Source: Hydrocarboniphaga effusa AP103 (GTDB taxonomy: Bacteria > Pseudomonadota > Gammaproteobacteria > Nevskiales > Nevskiaceae). From it: a stretch of DNA of 64,000 nt. Made by a program: the position numbers and the translations under genes. Below the pieces are notes generated by a model that did not search any database, was not told where the DNA came from, and saw nothing but the letters and a program-made list of their open reading frames with translations. Shown in pieces: positions 25,753 through 36,824 of this stretch. Position 1 is the stretch's first letter. Each line of letters opens with the position of its first letter. The stretch covers positions 1,488,001 to 1,552,000 of the forward strand of contig NZ_AKGD01000001.1 of the NCBI RefSeq assembly GCF_000271305.1. The letters run 5' to 3'.

Positions 25753-25765
25753 CTGGTAAGACCAG
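25753..25765. promoter_or_regulatory. GntR/FadR operator 2
   Basis: CTGGT-AAG-ACCAG, a perfect 5-3-5 dyad, 60 bp before the glcD start. Its centre is 66 bp from the centre of operator 1, close to six helical turns, so two dimers could face each other. Confidence 0.75.
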
Positions 25766-25824
25766 TTTGCGATCGTCGCAACCGCATGGAACGATCCGCC
25801 CCGCCACGAGCCACGCTCCCCGCC

Positions 25825-27324
25825 ATGAACCTGCTCTACGACGAAGCCATCGACGGGCCGCTGCCCGACATCGACCGCCCGGCACTGATCAAAGCGCTGC
25901 GCGAAGCTGCACCGGGCGCCGCCCTGCTGCATGAAGCCGAACAGCTGCGCCCCTACGAATGCGACGGGCTCTCGGCCTATCGCACCGTGCCGCTGCTGGT
26001 CGTGCTGCCCGAAACCGCAGAACAGGTGCAGGCGATCCTGCGCTGCTGCCATCGCTTTCAGGTGCCCGTGGTCGCCCGCGGTGCCGGCACCGGCTTGTCG
26101 GGAGGCGCGCTGCCGCTCGCCAAAGGCGTGCTGCTCTCGCTCGCCAGGCTCAAGCGCATCCTCGAAGTCGATCCGGTGAGCTGCGTCGCGCGCGTGCAGC
26201 CCGGCGTGCGCAATCTCGCGATCTCCGAAGCCGCGGCTCCGCACGGTCTGTACTACGCGCCCGATCCGTCCTCGCAGATCGCTTGCACGATCGGCGGCAA
26301 CGTCGCCGAGAACGCGGGCGGCGTGCACTGCCTCAAGTACGGTCTCACCGTGCACAACGTGCTGCGCGTGGACGTCATCACGATGGACGGCGAGCGGCTG
26401 ACGCTCGGCAGCGAAGCGCTCGACAGCCCGGGCCTCGATCTGCTCGCCTTGTTCATCGGTTCCGAAGGCTTGCTCGGCGTGGTCGTCGAAGTCACCGTCA
26501 AGCTGCTGCCCAAGCCCGAAGTCGCCAAGGTGCTGCTCGCGAGCTTCGACGACGTGGCGAAAGCCGGCCGCGCGGTGTCCGACATCATCGCGGCCGGCGT
26601 GGTGCCGGGCGGACTCGAGATGATGGACAACCTGTCGATTCGCGCCGCCGAAGATTTCATCCATGCGGGTTATCCAGTCGACGCGGCGGCGATTTTGCTC
26701 TGCGAACTCGATGGCGTCGAAGCCGATGTCGCGGCCGATTGCGAGCGCGTGCGAGCGGTGCTGATCAATGCAGGCGCTGTCGACTGCCGGCTCGCGCGTG
26801 ATGAAAACGAGCGCAAGCAGTTCTGGGCCGGCCGCAAGAACGCCTTCCCCGCCGTCGGCCGCATTTCGCCCGATTACTACTGCATGGACGGCACCATTCC
26901 GAAGCGCGCCTTGCCGATGGTGCTCGAGAAAATCGGCGAGCTATCCGAACACTACGGATTGCGCGTCGCCAACGTGTTTCATGCGGGCGACGGCAACATG
27001 CATCCGCTGATTCTGTTCGATGCGAATCAGCCCGGCGAGCTCGAGCGCGCCGAGGAAATCGGCGGCAAGATTCTCGAGCTCTGCGTCGAAGTGGGCGGCA
27101 GCATCACTGGCGAACACGGCGTGGGCCGCGAGAAGATCAACCAGATGTGCACGCAGTTCAATCACGACGAGCTCGAGACCTTTCACGCGGTGAAGTTCGC
27201 GTTCGATCCGGATGCGCTGCTGAACCCCGGCAAGAACGTGCCGACGCTCGCGCGCTGCGCCGAGTTCGGACGCCTGCACGTGCATCACGGCCAGCTGCCG
27301 CATCCTCACCTGGAGCGCTTCTGA
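25825..27324 (+). CDS. glcD: Glycolate oxidase subunit GlcD (FAD-binding)
   Basis: The start at ATG 25825 (MNLLYDEAIDGPLPD) gives 499 residues, the same length as E. coli GlcD. The PCMH-type FAD domain (VVARGAGTGLSGGALPL, IGGNVAENAGGVHCLKYG) and the C-terminal oxidase domain (NVFHAGDGNMHPLILFD, GEHGVGREKINQM, LLNPGKN) are complete. GlcD oxidises glycolate (and D-lactate) to glyoxylate, passing electrons through GlcE and GlcF to quinone. An earlier ATG at 25786 is in frame but adds residues not seen in homologs. First gene of glcDEFG, downstream of the twin GntR operators. Confidence 0.97.
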   Translation: MNLLYDEAIDGPLPDIDRPALIKALREAAPGAALLHEAEQLRPYECDGLSAYRTVPLLVVLPETAEQVQAILRCCHRFQVPVVARGAGTGLSGGALPLAKGVLLSLARLKRILEVDPVSCVARVQPGVRNLAISEAAAPHGLYYAPDPSSQIACTIGGNVAENAGGVHCLKYGLTVHNVLRVDVITMDGERLTLGSEALDSPGLDLLALFIGSEGLLGVVVEVTVKLLPKPEVAKVLLASFDDVAKAGRAVSDIIAAGVVPGGLEMMDNLSIRAAEDFIHAGYPVDAAAILLCELDGVEADVAADCERVRAVLINAGAVDCRLARDENERKQFWAGRKNAFPAVGRISPDYYCMDGTIPKRALPMVLEKIGELSEHYGLRVANVFHAGDGNMHPLILFDANQPGELERAEEIGGKILELCVEVGGSITGEHGVGREKINQMCTQFNHDELETFHAVKFAFDPDALLNPGKNVPTLARCAEFGRLHVHHGQLPHPHLERF

Positions 27325-28388
27325 TGGGCGATTCCATCGATCGCAGCGATGCGCTGCAGGAACAGGTGCGCGCCGCCATCGCCGACGACGTGCCGCTGCG
27401 CATCCGGGGCGGCAACAGCAAGGCTTTCCTCGGCCGGCGCATCGAAGGCCGCGAGATCGACACGCGCGAGCATCGCGGCATCGTGCATTACGATCCGACC
27501 GAACTCGTGCTGACCGCGCGCGCCGGCACGCCGCTGCGCGAGATCGAAGCCGCGCTCGCCGAGCACAATCAGATGCTGCCCTGCGAGCCTCCGCATTTCG
27601 GCGATGGCGCGACCTTCGGCGGCGCGGTTGCCGCGGGCTTGTCGGGACCGCGCAGGCCGTGGTCCGGAGCCGTGCGTGATTTCGTGCTCGGCTGCCGGCT
27701 CATCGACGGCCATGCGCGCCATCTTCGCTTCGGCGGCGAAGTCATGAAGAACGTCGCCGGCTACGACCTGTCGCGCCTGATGGCCGGCAGTTTCGGCACG
27801 CTCGCGCTGCTCACCGAAATCTCGATGAAGGTGCTGCCGCGACCGCTGCACACGATCACGCTCAAGCTCGATCTCGACATCGCCGAATCACTGCGCCGAC
27901 TCGCCGGCTGGGCCAGCCAACCGCTACCGATCTCGGGCGCGAGCCACGATGGCACCGCGCTGATGCTGCGGCTCGAAGGTGGCCACGGATCGGTCGAAGC
28001 ATCCGCCGCAAGACTCGGCGGCGACATCGTCGACGGCCAATTCTGGTCGGCGCTGCGCGATCACGAGCTGCCGTTTTTTACGGGCGAGCAAGCGCTCTGG
28101 CGACTCTCGCTGCCGACGCACAAGCAGCTGCCGCAGCACCTGCCCGGCACGATGCTGATCGATTGGGCCGGCGCGCAAATCTGGCTGCGCAGCGACGCCG
28201 ACGCCGCGCTGATTCGCGAGCGCACGGCCGCCGTCGGCGGCCATGCGACGCGCTGGCGCGGTGCATCTGACATCGACTGCCCGTTCCATCCGCTGCCCGC
28301 AGCGCTGCTCGCGCTACAGCAGCGGCTCAAGGCACAACTCGATCCGCAGGGCCTGTTCAACCCGGGCCGCCTGTACGCCGGACTCTAA
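27324..28388 (+). CDS. glcE: Glycolate oxidase subunit GlcE (FAD-binding)
   Basis: The ATG shares one base with the glcD stop (TGATG). 354 residues. The PCMH FAD-binding fold is visible in IRGGNSKAFLGR, LTARAGTPLREIEAAL and ATFGGAVAAGLSGPRRPW. It lacks the large C-terminal oxidase domain of GlcD, as usual for GlcE, and ends with LDPQGLFNPGRLY. It is an essential partner of GlcD in the membrane-bound glycolate dehydrogenase. Translational coupling with glcD is expected. Confidence 0.96.
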   Translation: MGDSIDRSDALQEQVRAAIADDVPLRIRGGNSKAFLGRRIEGREIDTREHRGIVHYDPTELVLTARAGTPLREIEAALAEHNQMLPCEPPHFGDGATFGGAVAAGLSGPRRPWSGAVRDFVLGCRLIDGHARHLRFGGEVMKNVAGYDLSRLMAGSFGTLALLTEISMKVLPRPLHTITLKLDLDIAESLRRLAGWASQPLPISGASHDGTALMLRLEGGHGSVEASAARLGGDIVDGQFWSALRDHELPFFTGEQALWRLSLPTHKQLPQHLPGTMLIDWAGAQIWLRSDADAALIRERTAAVGGHATRWRGASDIDCPFHPLPAALLALQQRLKAQLDPQGLFNPGRLYAGL

Positions 28389-28391
28389 GCC

Positions 28392-29618
28392 ATGCAAACC
28401 CGACTGGATTCCGTCGCCCTGCAACTGCCGCGCGCGGCCGAGGCCGAAAGCATTTTGCGCAGCTGCGTGCATTGCGGCTTCTGCAATGCCACCTGCCCGA
28501 CGTATCAGCTGCTCGGCGACGAGCTCGATGGGCCACGCGGACGCATCTACCAGATCAAGCAGATGCTCGAGGGCGGCGAGGTCACGCGCGAGACGCAGTT
28601 GCATCTCGATCGCTGCCTGACGTGTCGCAACTGCGAAACCACCTGCCCGTCCGGCGTGCGCTATCACTCGCTGCTCGATATCGGCCGCGAAGAGATCGCA
28701 CGCCGCGTGCCGCGTACGCCGGGCGAAAAGCTGCTGCGCGGAACGCTGCGCAGGCTCATGACGCAACCGGCCTTGTTCGGCTTTCTGCTGCGCATCGGCC
28801 GTCTGTTCCGTCCGCTGCTGCCGGCGCTGTTGCGCGACAAGGTGCCCGCGCATCCGGCTGCGCCGGGCAAGCGTCCGCTTGCGCAGCGCACACGCAAGGT
28901 GCTGATGCTCGAAGGCTGCGTGCAGCCGAGCCTGTCGCCGAACACCAATGCCGCGACCGCGCGCGTGCTCGACAAGCTCGGCATCCAGGTTCAGCCGATC
29001 GGCGGCGTGCGCTGCTGCGGCGCGGTCGACTATCACCTCGACGCGCAGGACGATGGCCTGAATCACGCGCGCCGCAACATCGATGCGTGGTGGCCTGCGA
29101 TCGAAGCAGGCGCCGAGGCGATCGTGCAGACCGCGAGCGGTTGCGGAGCTTTCGTGAAGGAATACGGCCATCTGCTCGAACGCGATCCGGCGTACGCGGC
29201 CAAGGCGAGAAAAGTCAGTGCGCTCGCGCTCGATCTGGTCGAAGTGCTGCGCAAGGAGCCGCTCGAAAAGTTGCGCCTTCCCGACGCGGGCGACGACAAG
29301 CTCGCGTTTCATTGCCCCTGCACCCTGCAGCATGCGCAGAAGCTCGGCGGCGCGGTCGAAGACGTGCTCAAGCGGCTCGGCTTTCCGCTGACGAGCGTGC
29401 CCGATGCCCATCTGTGCTGCGGCTCCGCAGGCACTTATTCGATCACGCAGCCCGAGTTGTCCAAGCAGTTGCGCGACAACAAGCTGGTCGCGCTGCAGAG
29501 CGGCGATCCGCAACAGATCGTCACCGCCAACATCGGCTGCCAGACGCATCTGGCGGCCGCGTCGAAAGTGCCCGTGCGGCACTGGATCGAAATCGTCGAT
29601 CAGTCGCTGCGCGGCTGA
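28392..29618 (+). CDS. glcF: Glycolate oxidase iron-sulfur subunit GlcF
   Basis: 408 residues. Two CxxCxxCxxxCP clusters are present near the N-terminus (CVHCGFCNATCP and CLTCRNCETTCP), each binding a [4Fe-4S]. Two CCG-type domains follow (GGVRCCGAVDYH and HLCCGSAGTYS), found in subunits that pass electrons to quinones. The gene follows glcE by 3 bp. It completes the GlcDEF complex at the inner membrane. Confidence 0.97.
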   Translation: MQTRLDSVALQLPRAAEAESILRSCVHCGFCNATCPTYQLLGDELDGPRGRIYQIKQMLEGGEVTRETQLHLDRCLTCRNCETTCPSGVRYHSLLDIGREEIARRVPRTPGEKLLRGTLRRLMTQPALFGFLLRIGRLFRPLLPALLRDKVPAHPAAPGKRPLAQRTRKVLMLEGCVQPSLSPNTNAATARVLDKLGIQVQPIGGVRCCGAVDYHLDAQDDGLNHARRNIDAWWPAIEAGAEAIVQTASGCGAFVKEYGHLLERDPAYAAKARKVSALALDLVEVLRKEPLEKLRLPDAGDDKLAFHCPCTLQHAQKLGGAVEDVLKRLGFPLTSVPDAHLCCGSAGTYSITQPELSKQLRDNKLVALQSGDPQQIVTANIGCQTHLAAASKVPVRHWIEIVDQSLRG

Positions 29619-29649
29619 TCGTTCCGTCCCCATTTCAAGGAAGACCCGC

Positions 29650-30066
29650 ATGCCTGTCCTGACCACCCGCCCCGTGCTGACCGCCGCCGATGTCGAGCGC
29701 ATCGCCTCCGCTGCGCGCGAGGAAGCGCTGCGCAACGACTGGAAGGTCAGCATCGCCATCGTCGACGAAGGCGGGCATCCGCTGGCCTTGCAGCGCCTCG
29801 ACGGCTGCGCGCCGGTCGGCGCCTACATCGCGATGGAGAAGGCGCGCAGCGCGGCGCTCGGCCGCCGCGAAACCAAGGCCTACGAAGACATGATCAACGG
29901 CGGACGCACGGCCTTCGTCGCGGTCGCGGACATCAGTCGCGGCCTGCTCGAAGGCGGCGTTCCGCTGATCGTCGACGGCGACTGCATCGGCGCGGTCGGC
30001 GTCTCCGGCGTCAAGGCCGATCAGGATGCGCAGGTCGCGCGCGCCGGTACCGCGGCCATTCTTTAA
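29650..30066 (+). CDS. glcG: GlcG/HbpS-family protein
   Basis: 138 residues from ATG 29650, with AAGGAAG upstream. Motifs include VSIAIVDEGGHPLALQRLDG, KARSAALGRRETKAYE and GGVPLIVDGDCIGAVGVSG, standard for the GlcG/HbpS family; it is one of the usual members of glc operons. The biochemical role of GlcG is not settled; HbpS relatives bind heme. Its last 4 bases overlap the end of the convergent TetR gene. Confidence 0.93.
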   Translation: MPVLTTRPVLTAADVERIASAAREEALRNDWKVSIAIVDEGGHPLALQRLDGCAPVGAYIAMEKARSAALGRRETKAYEDMINGGRTAFVAVADISRGLLEGGVPLIVDGDCIGAVGVSGVKADQDAQVARAGTAAIL

Positions 30067-30698
30067 GAAGCTTTCGCCGCGCCGACCGCACGCGCGCAGA
30101 ACTCCACGATCCCCTCGATCAGCGCCTTGCTGGCCTCGCGCTTGGCGTTCGGCGTGATCGGCCGGACCAGCGCCTCGGTGAACGCGCCGACGATACAGGC
30201 CGCGCCGACGTCGATCGATTGCGCCGGCAGCACGTTGGCGGCGATGCCTTCGCGCAGCAGCTGCTTGAACACTTCGCCGAAGCGCTCGCGGCAGATGAGG
30301 CGCGCGGCCTCCACTTCGAGATCGGCCGGTTCGGCGATGAACGCATAGGCCAGATTCGGCCCTTCCACCGCTCGACTCACGAACGAGCGCACCGCCGCGC
30401 GCAGGCGCGTGCCGACATCGCCCTTGCCGTCGGCGATCTTCTGCAGCATCGCCACTTCGTAGTCGACGGCGCTGTTGAGCACCTCGACGAACAGATCCGC
30501 CTTGGCCGGGAAGTAGCGGTAGATCGCGCCCGTCGATAAGCCGGCCCGTGCGGCGACCGCGGTGATCGAGGCCTGGCGAAAACCGCCTTCGGCGACCAGG
30601 GCGCGCGCCGACTTGAGGATGCGCAAGCGGTTGTCGGCCAACCTTTCCTCCATCAGCGACGAACGGCGATACGGCATTCGGACTTCCTTGCTGGCCAT
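30063..30698 (-). CDS. TetR-family regulator of the leucine-catabolism genes
   Basis: 211 residues from ATG 30698. The N-terminal DNA-binding part shows NRLRILKSARALVAEGGFRQASITAVAARAGLSTGAIYRYF. The C-terminal part is of the type that senses acyl-CoA-like ligands, judged from context only. The divergent gene encodes isovaleryl-CoA dehydrogenase, and a 16-bp perfect dyad overlaps its promoter. TetR-type regulators of branched-chain amino acid breakdown are known in beta- and gammaproteobacteria (LiuQ), so this is the probable repressor of 30812-35605. Confidence 0.88.
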   Translation of the reverse strand: MASKEVRMPYRRSSLMEERLADNRLRILKSARALVAEGGFRQASITAVAARAGLSTGAIYRYFPAKADLFVEVLNSAVDYEVAMLQKIADGKGDVGTRLRAAVRSFVSRAVEGPNLAYAFIAEPADLEVEAARLICRERFGEVFKQLLREGIAANVLPAQSIDVGAACIVGAFTEALVRPITPNAKREASKALIEGIVEFCARAVGAAKAS

Positions 30699-30723
30699 GA
30701 ATTTGTGAACCGATATTTCTTTG

Positions 30724-30763
30724 GTGAATTGTAATTCACTTTTTCAAAAGGCGCGCCTAGAAT
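30724..30763 (+). promoter_or_regulatory. Promoter and TetR operator upstream of isovaleryl-CoA dehydrogenase
   Basis: GTGAATTGTAATTCAC (30724-30739) is a perfect 7-2-7 dyad. It overlaps a -35-like TTCACT (30735-30740), followed 17 bp later by TAGAAT (30758-30763, 5/6 of the -10 consensus). Binding there would block this promoter; the dyad is 26 bp from the tetR start. Confidence 0.65.
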
Positions 30764-30811
30764 GCGTCTCCCGGGACCACGCCTAGAACATTCCGCCTGG
30801 AGGAGACCCCA

Positions 30812-31975
30812 ATGTCACTGAGTGCCTTCAACTTCGATCTGGGCGCCGATATCGAGGCCCTGCGCGACGCGGTGCGCGAGTTCGCGCAGCGCGAGATTGC
30901 GCCGATAGCGGCGCAGACCGATCGCGACAATGCGTTTCCGAACGCGCTGTGGCCCAAGCTCGGCGAACTCGGCGTGCTCGGGCTGACCGCGCCCGAGGCC
31001 TACGGCGGCACGCCGATGGGCTATCTGGCACACGTGGTCGCGATGGAAGAAATCTCGCGCGCTTCGGGTTCGATCGGCCTGTCCTACGGCGCGCATTCGA
31101 ATCTCTGCGTGAACCAGCTGACCAAGAACGGCAGCGAGGCGCAGAAGCAGAAGTACCTGCCCCGGCTCATCAGCGGCGAGCACATCGGCGCGCTCGCGAT
31201 GAGCGAGCCCGGCGCCGGCTCGGACGTCGTCAGCATGAAACTGCGCGCCGACAAGAAAGGCGACCGCTACGTGCTCAACGGCAACAAGATGTGGATCACC
31301 AATGGCCCGGACGCGAACACGCTGATCGTCTACGCCAAGACCGACATCAGCGCCGGTCCGCGTGGCATCACCGCGTTCATCATCGAGAAGAGCTTCAAGG
31401 GCTTCTCGACCGCGCAGAAGCTCGACAAGCTCGGCATGCGCGGGAGCAACACCTGCGAACTCGTGTTCCAGGATTGCGAGGTGCCCGAAGAGAACGTCCT
31501 CGGCACCGTCGGCAAGGGCGTGAACGTGTTGATGTCCGGCCTCGACTACGAGCGCGCGGTGCTTTCGGGCGGACCGCTTGGCCTGATGGCCGCCTGCCTC
31601 GACGTGGTACTGCCCTATACGCATGAGCGCAAGCAGTTCGGCCAGAGCATCGGCGAATTCCAGCTCATGCAGGCCAAGCTCGCCGATATGTATGTGGGCT
31701 TCAACGCCTGCCGCGCCTACGTCTACGCGGTCGCCAAGGCCTGCGACCGCGGCGAGACCACGCGCAAGGATGCGGCCGGCGCGATTCTTTATTCCGCCGA
31801 GAAAGCGACGTGGATGGCAGGCCAGGCGATTCAGGCGCTCGGCGGCAACGGTTACATCAACGAATTCCCCACGGGTCGAATCTGGCGTGACGCGAAGCTC
31901 TACGAAATCGGCGCGGGCACCTCGGAGATCCGGCGCATGCTGATCGGTCGTGAGCTGTTCGGCGAGACCGCCTGA
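30812..31975 (+). CDS. liuA: Isovaleryl-CoA dehydrogenase
   Basis: 387 residues with a good GGAGGAG ribosome site. This is a clear acyl-CoA dehydrogenase: [18 protein letters not shown] for FAD binding, [32 protein letters not shown] with the catalytic Glu region of short-branched-chain enzymes, and [21 protein letters not shown] at the C-terminus. The wording and its place before methylcrotonyl-CoA carboxylase identify it as isovaleryl-CoA dehydrogenase, the third step of leucine degradation. Electrons go to ETF. First gene of a three-gene unit; its stop overlaps the next start by one base. Confidence 0.95.
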   Translation: MSLSAFNFDLGADIEALRDAVREFAQREIAPIAAQTDRDNAFPNALWPKLGELGVLGLTAPEAYGGTPMGYLAHVVAMEEISRASGSIGLSYGAHSNLCVNQLTKNGSEAQKQKYLPRLISGEHIGALAMSEPGAGSDVVSMKLRADKKGDRYVLNGNKMWITNGPDANTLIVYAKTDISAGPRGITAFIIEKSFKGFSTAQKLDKLGMRGSNTCELVFQDCEVPEENVLGTVGKGVNVLMSGLDYERAVLSGGPLGLMAACLDVVLPYTHERKQFGQSIGEFQLMQAKLADMYVGFNACRAYVYAVAKACDRGETTRKDAAGAILYSAEKATWMAGQAIQALGGNGYINEFPTGRIWRDAKLYEIGAGTSEIRRMLIGRELFGETA

Positions 31976-33579
31976 TGCAGGCGATTCAGTCCAGGCTGCG
32001 CACCGGCAGTGAGGAGTTCAGGGCCAACAGCGCGGCCTTGCGCAAGCTCGTCGACGAGCTGCGCGAGAAGACCGCGCAGGCCGCTCTCGGCGGTACTGAA
32101 AGTGCGCGCGCCAAGCACACCGCGCGCGGCAAGCTGCTCGTGCGTGACCGCATCGATGCCCTGCTCGATCCGGGCACGGCGTTCCTCGAGTTCTCGCCAC
32201 TCGCCGCGCATGGCATGTACGGCGGCGAAGTGCCGAGCGCCGGCGCGGTCGGCGGCATCGGCCGCATCAACGGACGCGAATGCGTGATCGTCGCCAACGA
32301 TGCCACGGTCAAGGGCGGAACCTATTATCCGATCACGGTGAAGAAGCATCTTCGAGCGCAGGAAATCGCGCTCGAGAATCGCCTGCCCTGCGTGTACCTG
32401 GTCGATTCGGGCGGCGCCTTCCTGCCGCTGCAGGACAAGGTGTTTCCGGACAAGGAACACTTCGGCCGCATCTTCTACAACCAGGCCAATCTGTCGGCGC
32501 AGGGCATTCCGCAGATCGCCTGCGTGATGGGCTCGTGCACGGCCGGCGGCGCCTACGTTCCGGCGATGTCGGACGAAACCGTGATCGTCAAGAACCAGGG
32601 CACGATCTTCCTCGGTGGCCCGCCGCTCGTGAAGGCGGCGACCGGTGAAGTGGTCAGCGCCGAAGACCTCGGCGGCGGCGACGTGCACACGCGCATCTCG
32701 GGCGTGGCCGATCACCTCGCCGAGAACGACTATCACGCACTCGCGACCGTGCGCCGCATCGTCGGCAATCTCGGGCCGCGCACGTTCTCGCTACACCCGC
32801 AATCGTTCGAGCAGCCGCTCTACGATCCCGAAGAAATCTACGGCGTGATTCCGGCCGATACGCGCAAGCCCTATGACGTGCGCGAAGTGATCGCGCGCAT
32901 CGTCGACGGCTCGCGCTTCGACGAATTCAAGGCACGCTTCGGCACCACGCTGGTGACCGGCTTCGCACATATCCACGGTTATCCGATCGGCATCGTCGCC
33001 AACAACGGCGTGCTGTTTTCGGAATCGGCGCAAAAAGCCGCGCACTTCATCGAGCTGTGCGCGCAACGCGGCATTCCGCTGCTGTTCCTGCAGAACATCA
33101 CCGGCTTCATGGTCGGCCGCAAATACGAGAACGAAGGCATCGCGCGCCACGGCGCGAAGATGGTCACGGCGGTTGCGACCGCGCAGGTTCCGAAGTTCAC
33201 CGTGCTGATCGGCGGATCGTACGGCGCCGGCAACTACGGCATGTGCGGACGCGCGTATTCGCCGCGCTTTCTGTGGACCTGGCCGAACTCGAAGATTTCG
33301 GTCATGGGCGGCGAACAGGCTGCGAGCGTGCTCGCCACCGTGCGACGCGATGGACTCGAAGCGCAGGGCAAAACCTGGAGCGCCGAAGAAGAAGAGAAGT
33401 TCAAGGCGCCGACGCGTGCGCAGTTCGATGCGCAGGGCAGCTGCTACTACGCGACCGCGCGACTCTGGGACGACGGCATCGTCGATCCGGCGCAGACCCG
33501 GCGCATGCTCGCGCTCGGCCTGGCCGCCGCTTCCAACGCGCCGATACGCGAAACCCGCTTCGGCGTCTTCCGCATGTGA
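31975..33579 (+). CDS. liuB: 3-methylcrotonyl-CoA carboxylase, carboxyltransferase subunit
   Basis: 534 residues. Carboxyltransferase signatures are [53 protein letters not shown] and [21 protein letters not shown], with the biotin and acyl-CoA binding halves both complete. It transfers the carboxyl group from carboxybiotin to 3-methylcrotonyl-CoA. The ATG shares its A with the liuA stop codon, a sign of coupled translation. Partner of the biotin-carrying subunit encoded 10 bp downstream. Confidence 0.96.
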   Translation: MQAIQSRLRTGSEEFRANSAALRKLVDELREKTAQAALGGTESARAKHTARGKLLVRDRIDALLDPGTAFLEFSPLAAHGMYGGEVPSAGAVGGIGRINGRECVIVANDATVKGGTYYPITVKKHLRAQEIALENRLPCVYLVDSGGAFLPLQDKVFPDKEHFGRIFYNQANLSAQGIPQIACVMGSCTAGGAYVPAMSDETVIVKNQGTIFLGGPPLVKAATGEVVSAEDLGGGDVHTRISGVADHLAENDYHALATVRRIVGNLGPRTFSLHPQSFEQPLYDPEEIYGVIPADTRKPYDVREVIARIVDGSRFDEFKARFGTTLVTGFAHIHGYPIGIVANNGVLFSESAQKAAHFIELCAQRGIPLLFLQNITGFMVGRKYENEGIARHGAKMVTAVATAQVPKFTVLIGGSYGAGNYGMCGRAYSPRFLWTWPNSKISVMGGEQAASVLATVRRDGLEAQGKTWSAEEEEKFKAPTRAQFDAQGSCYYATARLWDDGIVDPAQTRRMLALGLAAASNAPIRETRFGVFRM

Positions 33580-33589
33580 GAACGCGCGA

Positions 33590-35605
<2,016 letters not shown>

Positions 35606-35664
35606 ACCAAGCTGCCATGTCCGCGCAGGCGGGCGTCCAGGGCTGTTGCTGCTCACTACCAGAC

Positions 35665-35690
35665 TGGATTCCCGCTTTCGCGGGAATGAC
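35665..35690. repeat. REP-like palindrome
   Basis: TGGATTCCCGC-TTTC-GCGGGAATGAC: an 8-bp core stem (35668-35675 with 35680-35687). Very similar palindromes are dispersed in many beta- and gammaproteobacterial genomes. It lies between convergent genes, in a gap of about 100 bp, and no T-tract follows. It is unrelated in sequence to the CCCTCTCCC family found elsewhere in this window. Confidence 0.7.
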
Positions 35691-35711
35691 AGCCAAATCC
35701 GATCAGAGGCT

Positions 35712-36725
35712 TCACTCGAAGCCTTCGAGCACGATCTTGCCGCGTGCCTGGTGGCTTTCGATCAGCGCGTGCGCGCGTCGCAGATTCTGCGCATCGATGC
35801 GCCCGTAATGCTCGCCGAGCGTGGTCTTGAGCGTGCCCGCGTCGATGAGCTCGGCGACACGATCGAGCAGCTGGTGCTGGCGGATCATGTCGTCGGTCTC
35901 GAACAGCGGGCGCGTGAACATGAGCTCCCAGTGCAGCGAGATCGACTTGCGCTTGAGCGGCATGATGTCGATCGGCGTCGCGGGATCGTCGATCAGCGCG
36001 AGTTTTCCCTGCGGAGCGAGTGCCTCGACGATCTGTGCGTAGTGCGCATCGGTATGCGTGAGGCTCGCGACATAGTGCACGGTGCCTAGGCCGAGACGAT
36101 CGAGCTCCTGCTTGAGCGGACGCGAGTGATCGATGACCTCGTGCGCGCCGAGCTCGCGCACCCACTGCTGCGTCGCCTCGCGCGAGGCGGTGCCGATCAC
36201 CGTGAGCTTGGTCAGCCGACGCGCGAGCTGCACGAGCATCGAGCCGACGCCGCCCGCCGCGCCGATCACGAGCAGCTTGTGGCCCTCGCCGCCGCCTTCG
36301 GCGATGCCGAGGCGATCGAACAGCAATTCCCAGGCGGTGATCGAGGTCAGCGGCAGGGCCGCGGCCTGCGCGTCGGGCAGCGAAGCCGGCTTGTGGCCGG
36401 CGATGCGCTCGTCGACGAGCCCGTATTCGGCGTAGCTGCCGGGCCGCGCGATCGAACCCGCGTAATAGACCTCGTCGCCGGGCTTGAACAGGCTGACGTC
36501 CGAACCGACTTCGACGACCGAGCCGACCGCGTCCCAGCCGAGGATGCGCGGGGTTTCGGTGACCGCATTGCGGCGGACCTTGGTATCGACCGGGTTGACC
36601 GATACGGCGCGAATCTTCACGAGCAGGTCGCGCGGGCCCGGCGTCGGGCGCGGCAACTCGATCTCGTGCAGGGCCTGCGGGTCTTCGATCGGCAGGCCCT
36701 GCCGGGTGTAGACGATGGCTTTCAT
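35712..36725 (-). CDS. Zinc-type alcohol dehydrogenase / NADPH:quinone reductase-like protein
   Basis: The start at ATG 36725 (MKAIVYTRQG) gives 337 residues. A medium-chain dehydrogenase/reductase: VKIRAVSVNPVDTKVRRN, ILGWDAVGSVVEVGSDV in the catalytic domain and LLVIGAAGGVGSMLVQLAR for the NADP-binding Rossmann fold. The usual structural zinc cysteines are missing, as in quinone-reductase-like members. Likely reduces quinones or enones. It is divergent from a LysR regulator, which probably controls it. Confidence 0.9.
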   Translation of the reverse strand: MKAIVYTRQGLPIEDPQALHEIELPRPTPGPRDLLVKIRAVSVNPVDTKVRRNAVTETPRILGWDAVGSVVEVGSDVSLFKPGDEVYYAGSIARPGSYAEYGLVDERIAGHKPASLPDAQAAALPLTSITAWELLFDRLGIAEGGGEGHKLLVIGAAGGVGSMLVQLARRLTKLTVIGTASREATQQWVRELGAHEVIDHSRPLKQELDRLGLGTVHYVASLTHTDAHYAQIVEALAPQGKLALIDDPATPIDIMPLKRKSISLHWELMFTRPLFETDDMIRQHQLLDRVAELIDAGTLKTTLGEHYGRIDAQNLRRAHALIESHQARGKIVLEGFE

Positions 36726-36806
36726 GTCGAACTCTGGTGATGGGGAACAGGCGGCCATGCTGCACCCCTCCATTGATCCGAGAAACCCGCAGAATCGAAC
36801 ATCACT

Positions 36807-36820
36807 TTCACACCAGTGAA
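36807..36820. promoter_or_regulatory. Candidate LysR-type operator
   Basis: TTCAC-ACCA-GTGAA is a perfect 5-4-5 dyad in the 99-bp divergent region. It overlaps a possible GTG start of the lysR gene at 36816. LysR sites usually have a T-N11-A core; this one is close but slightly short, so the assignment is tentative. Confidence 0.4.
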
Positions 36821-36824
36821 GAAA

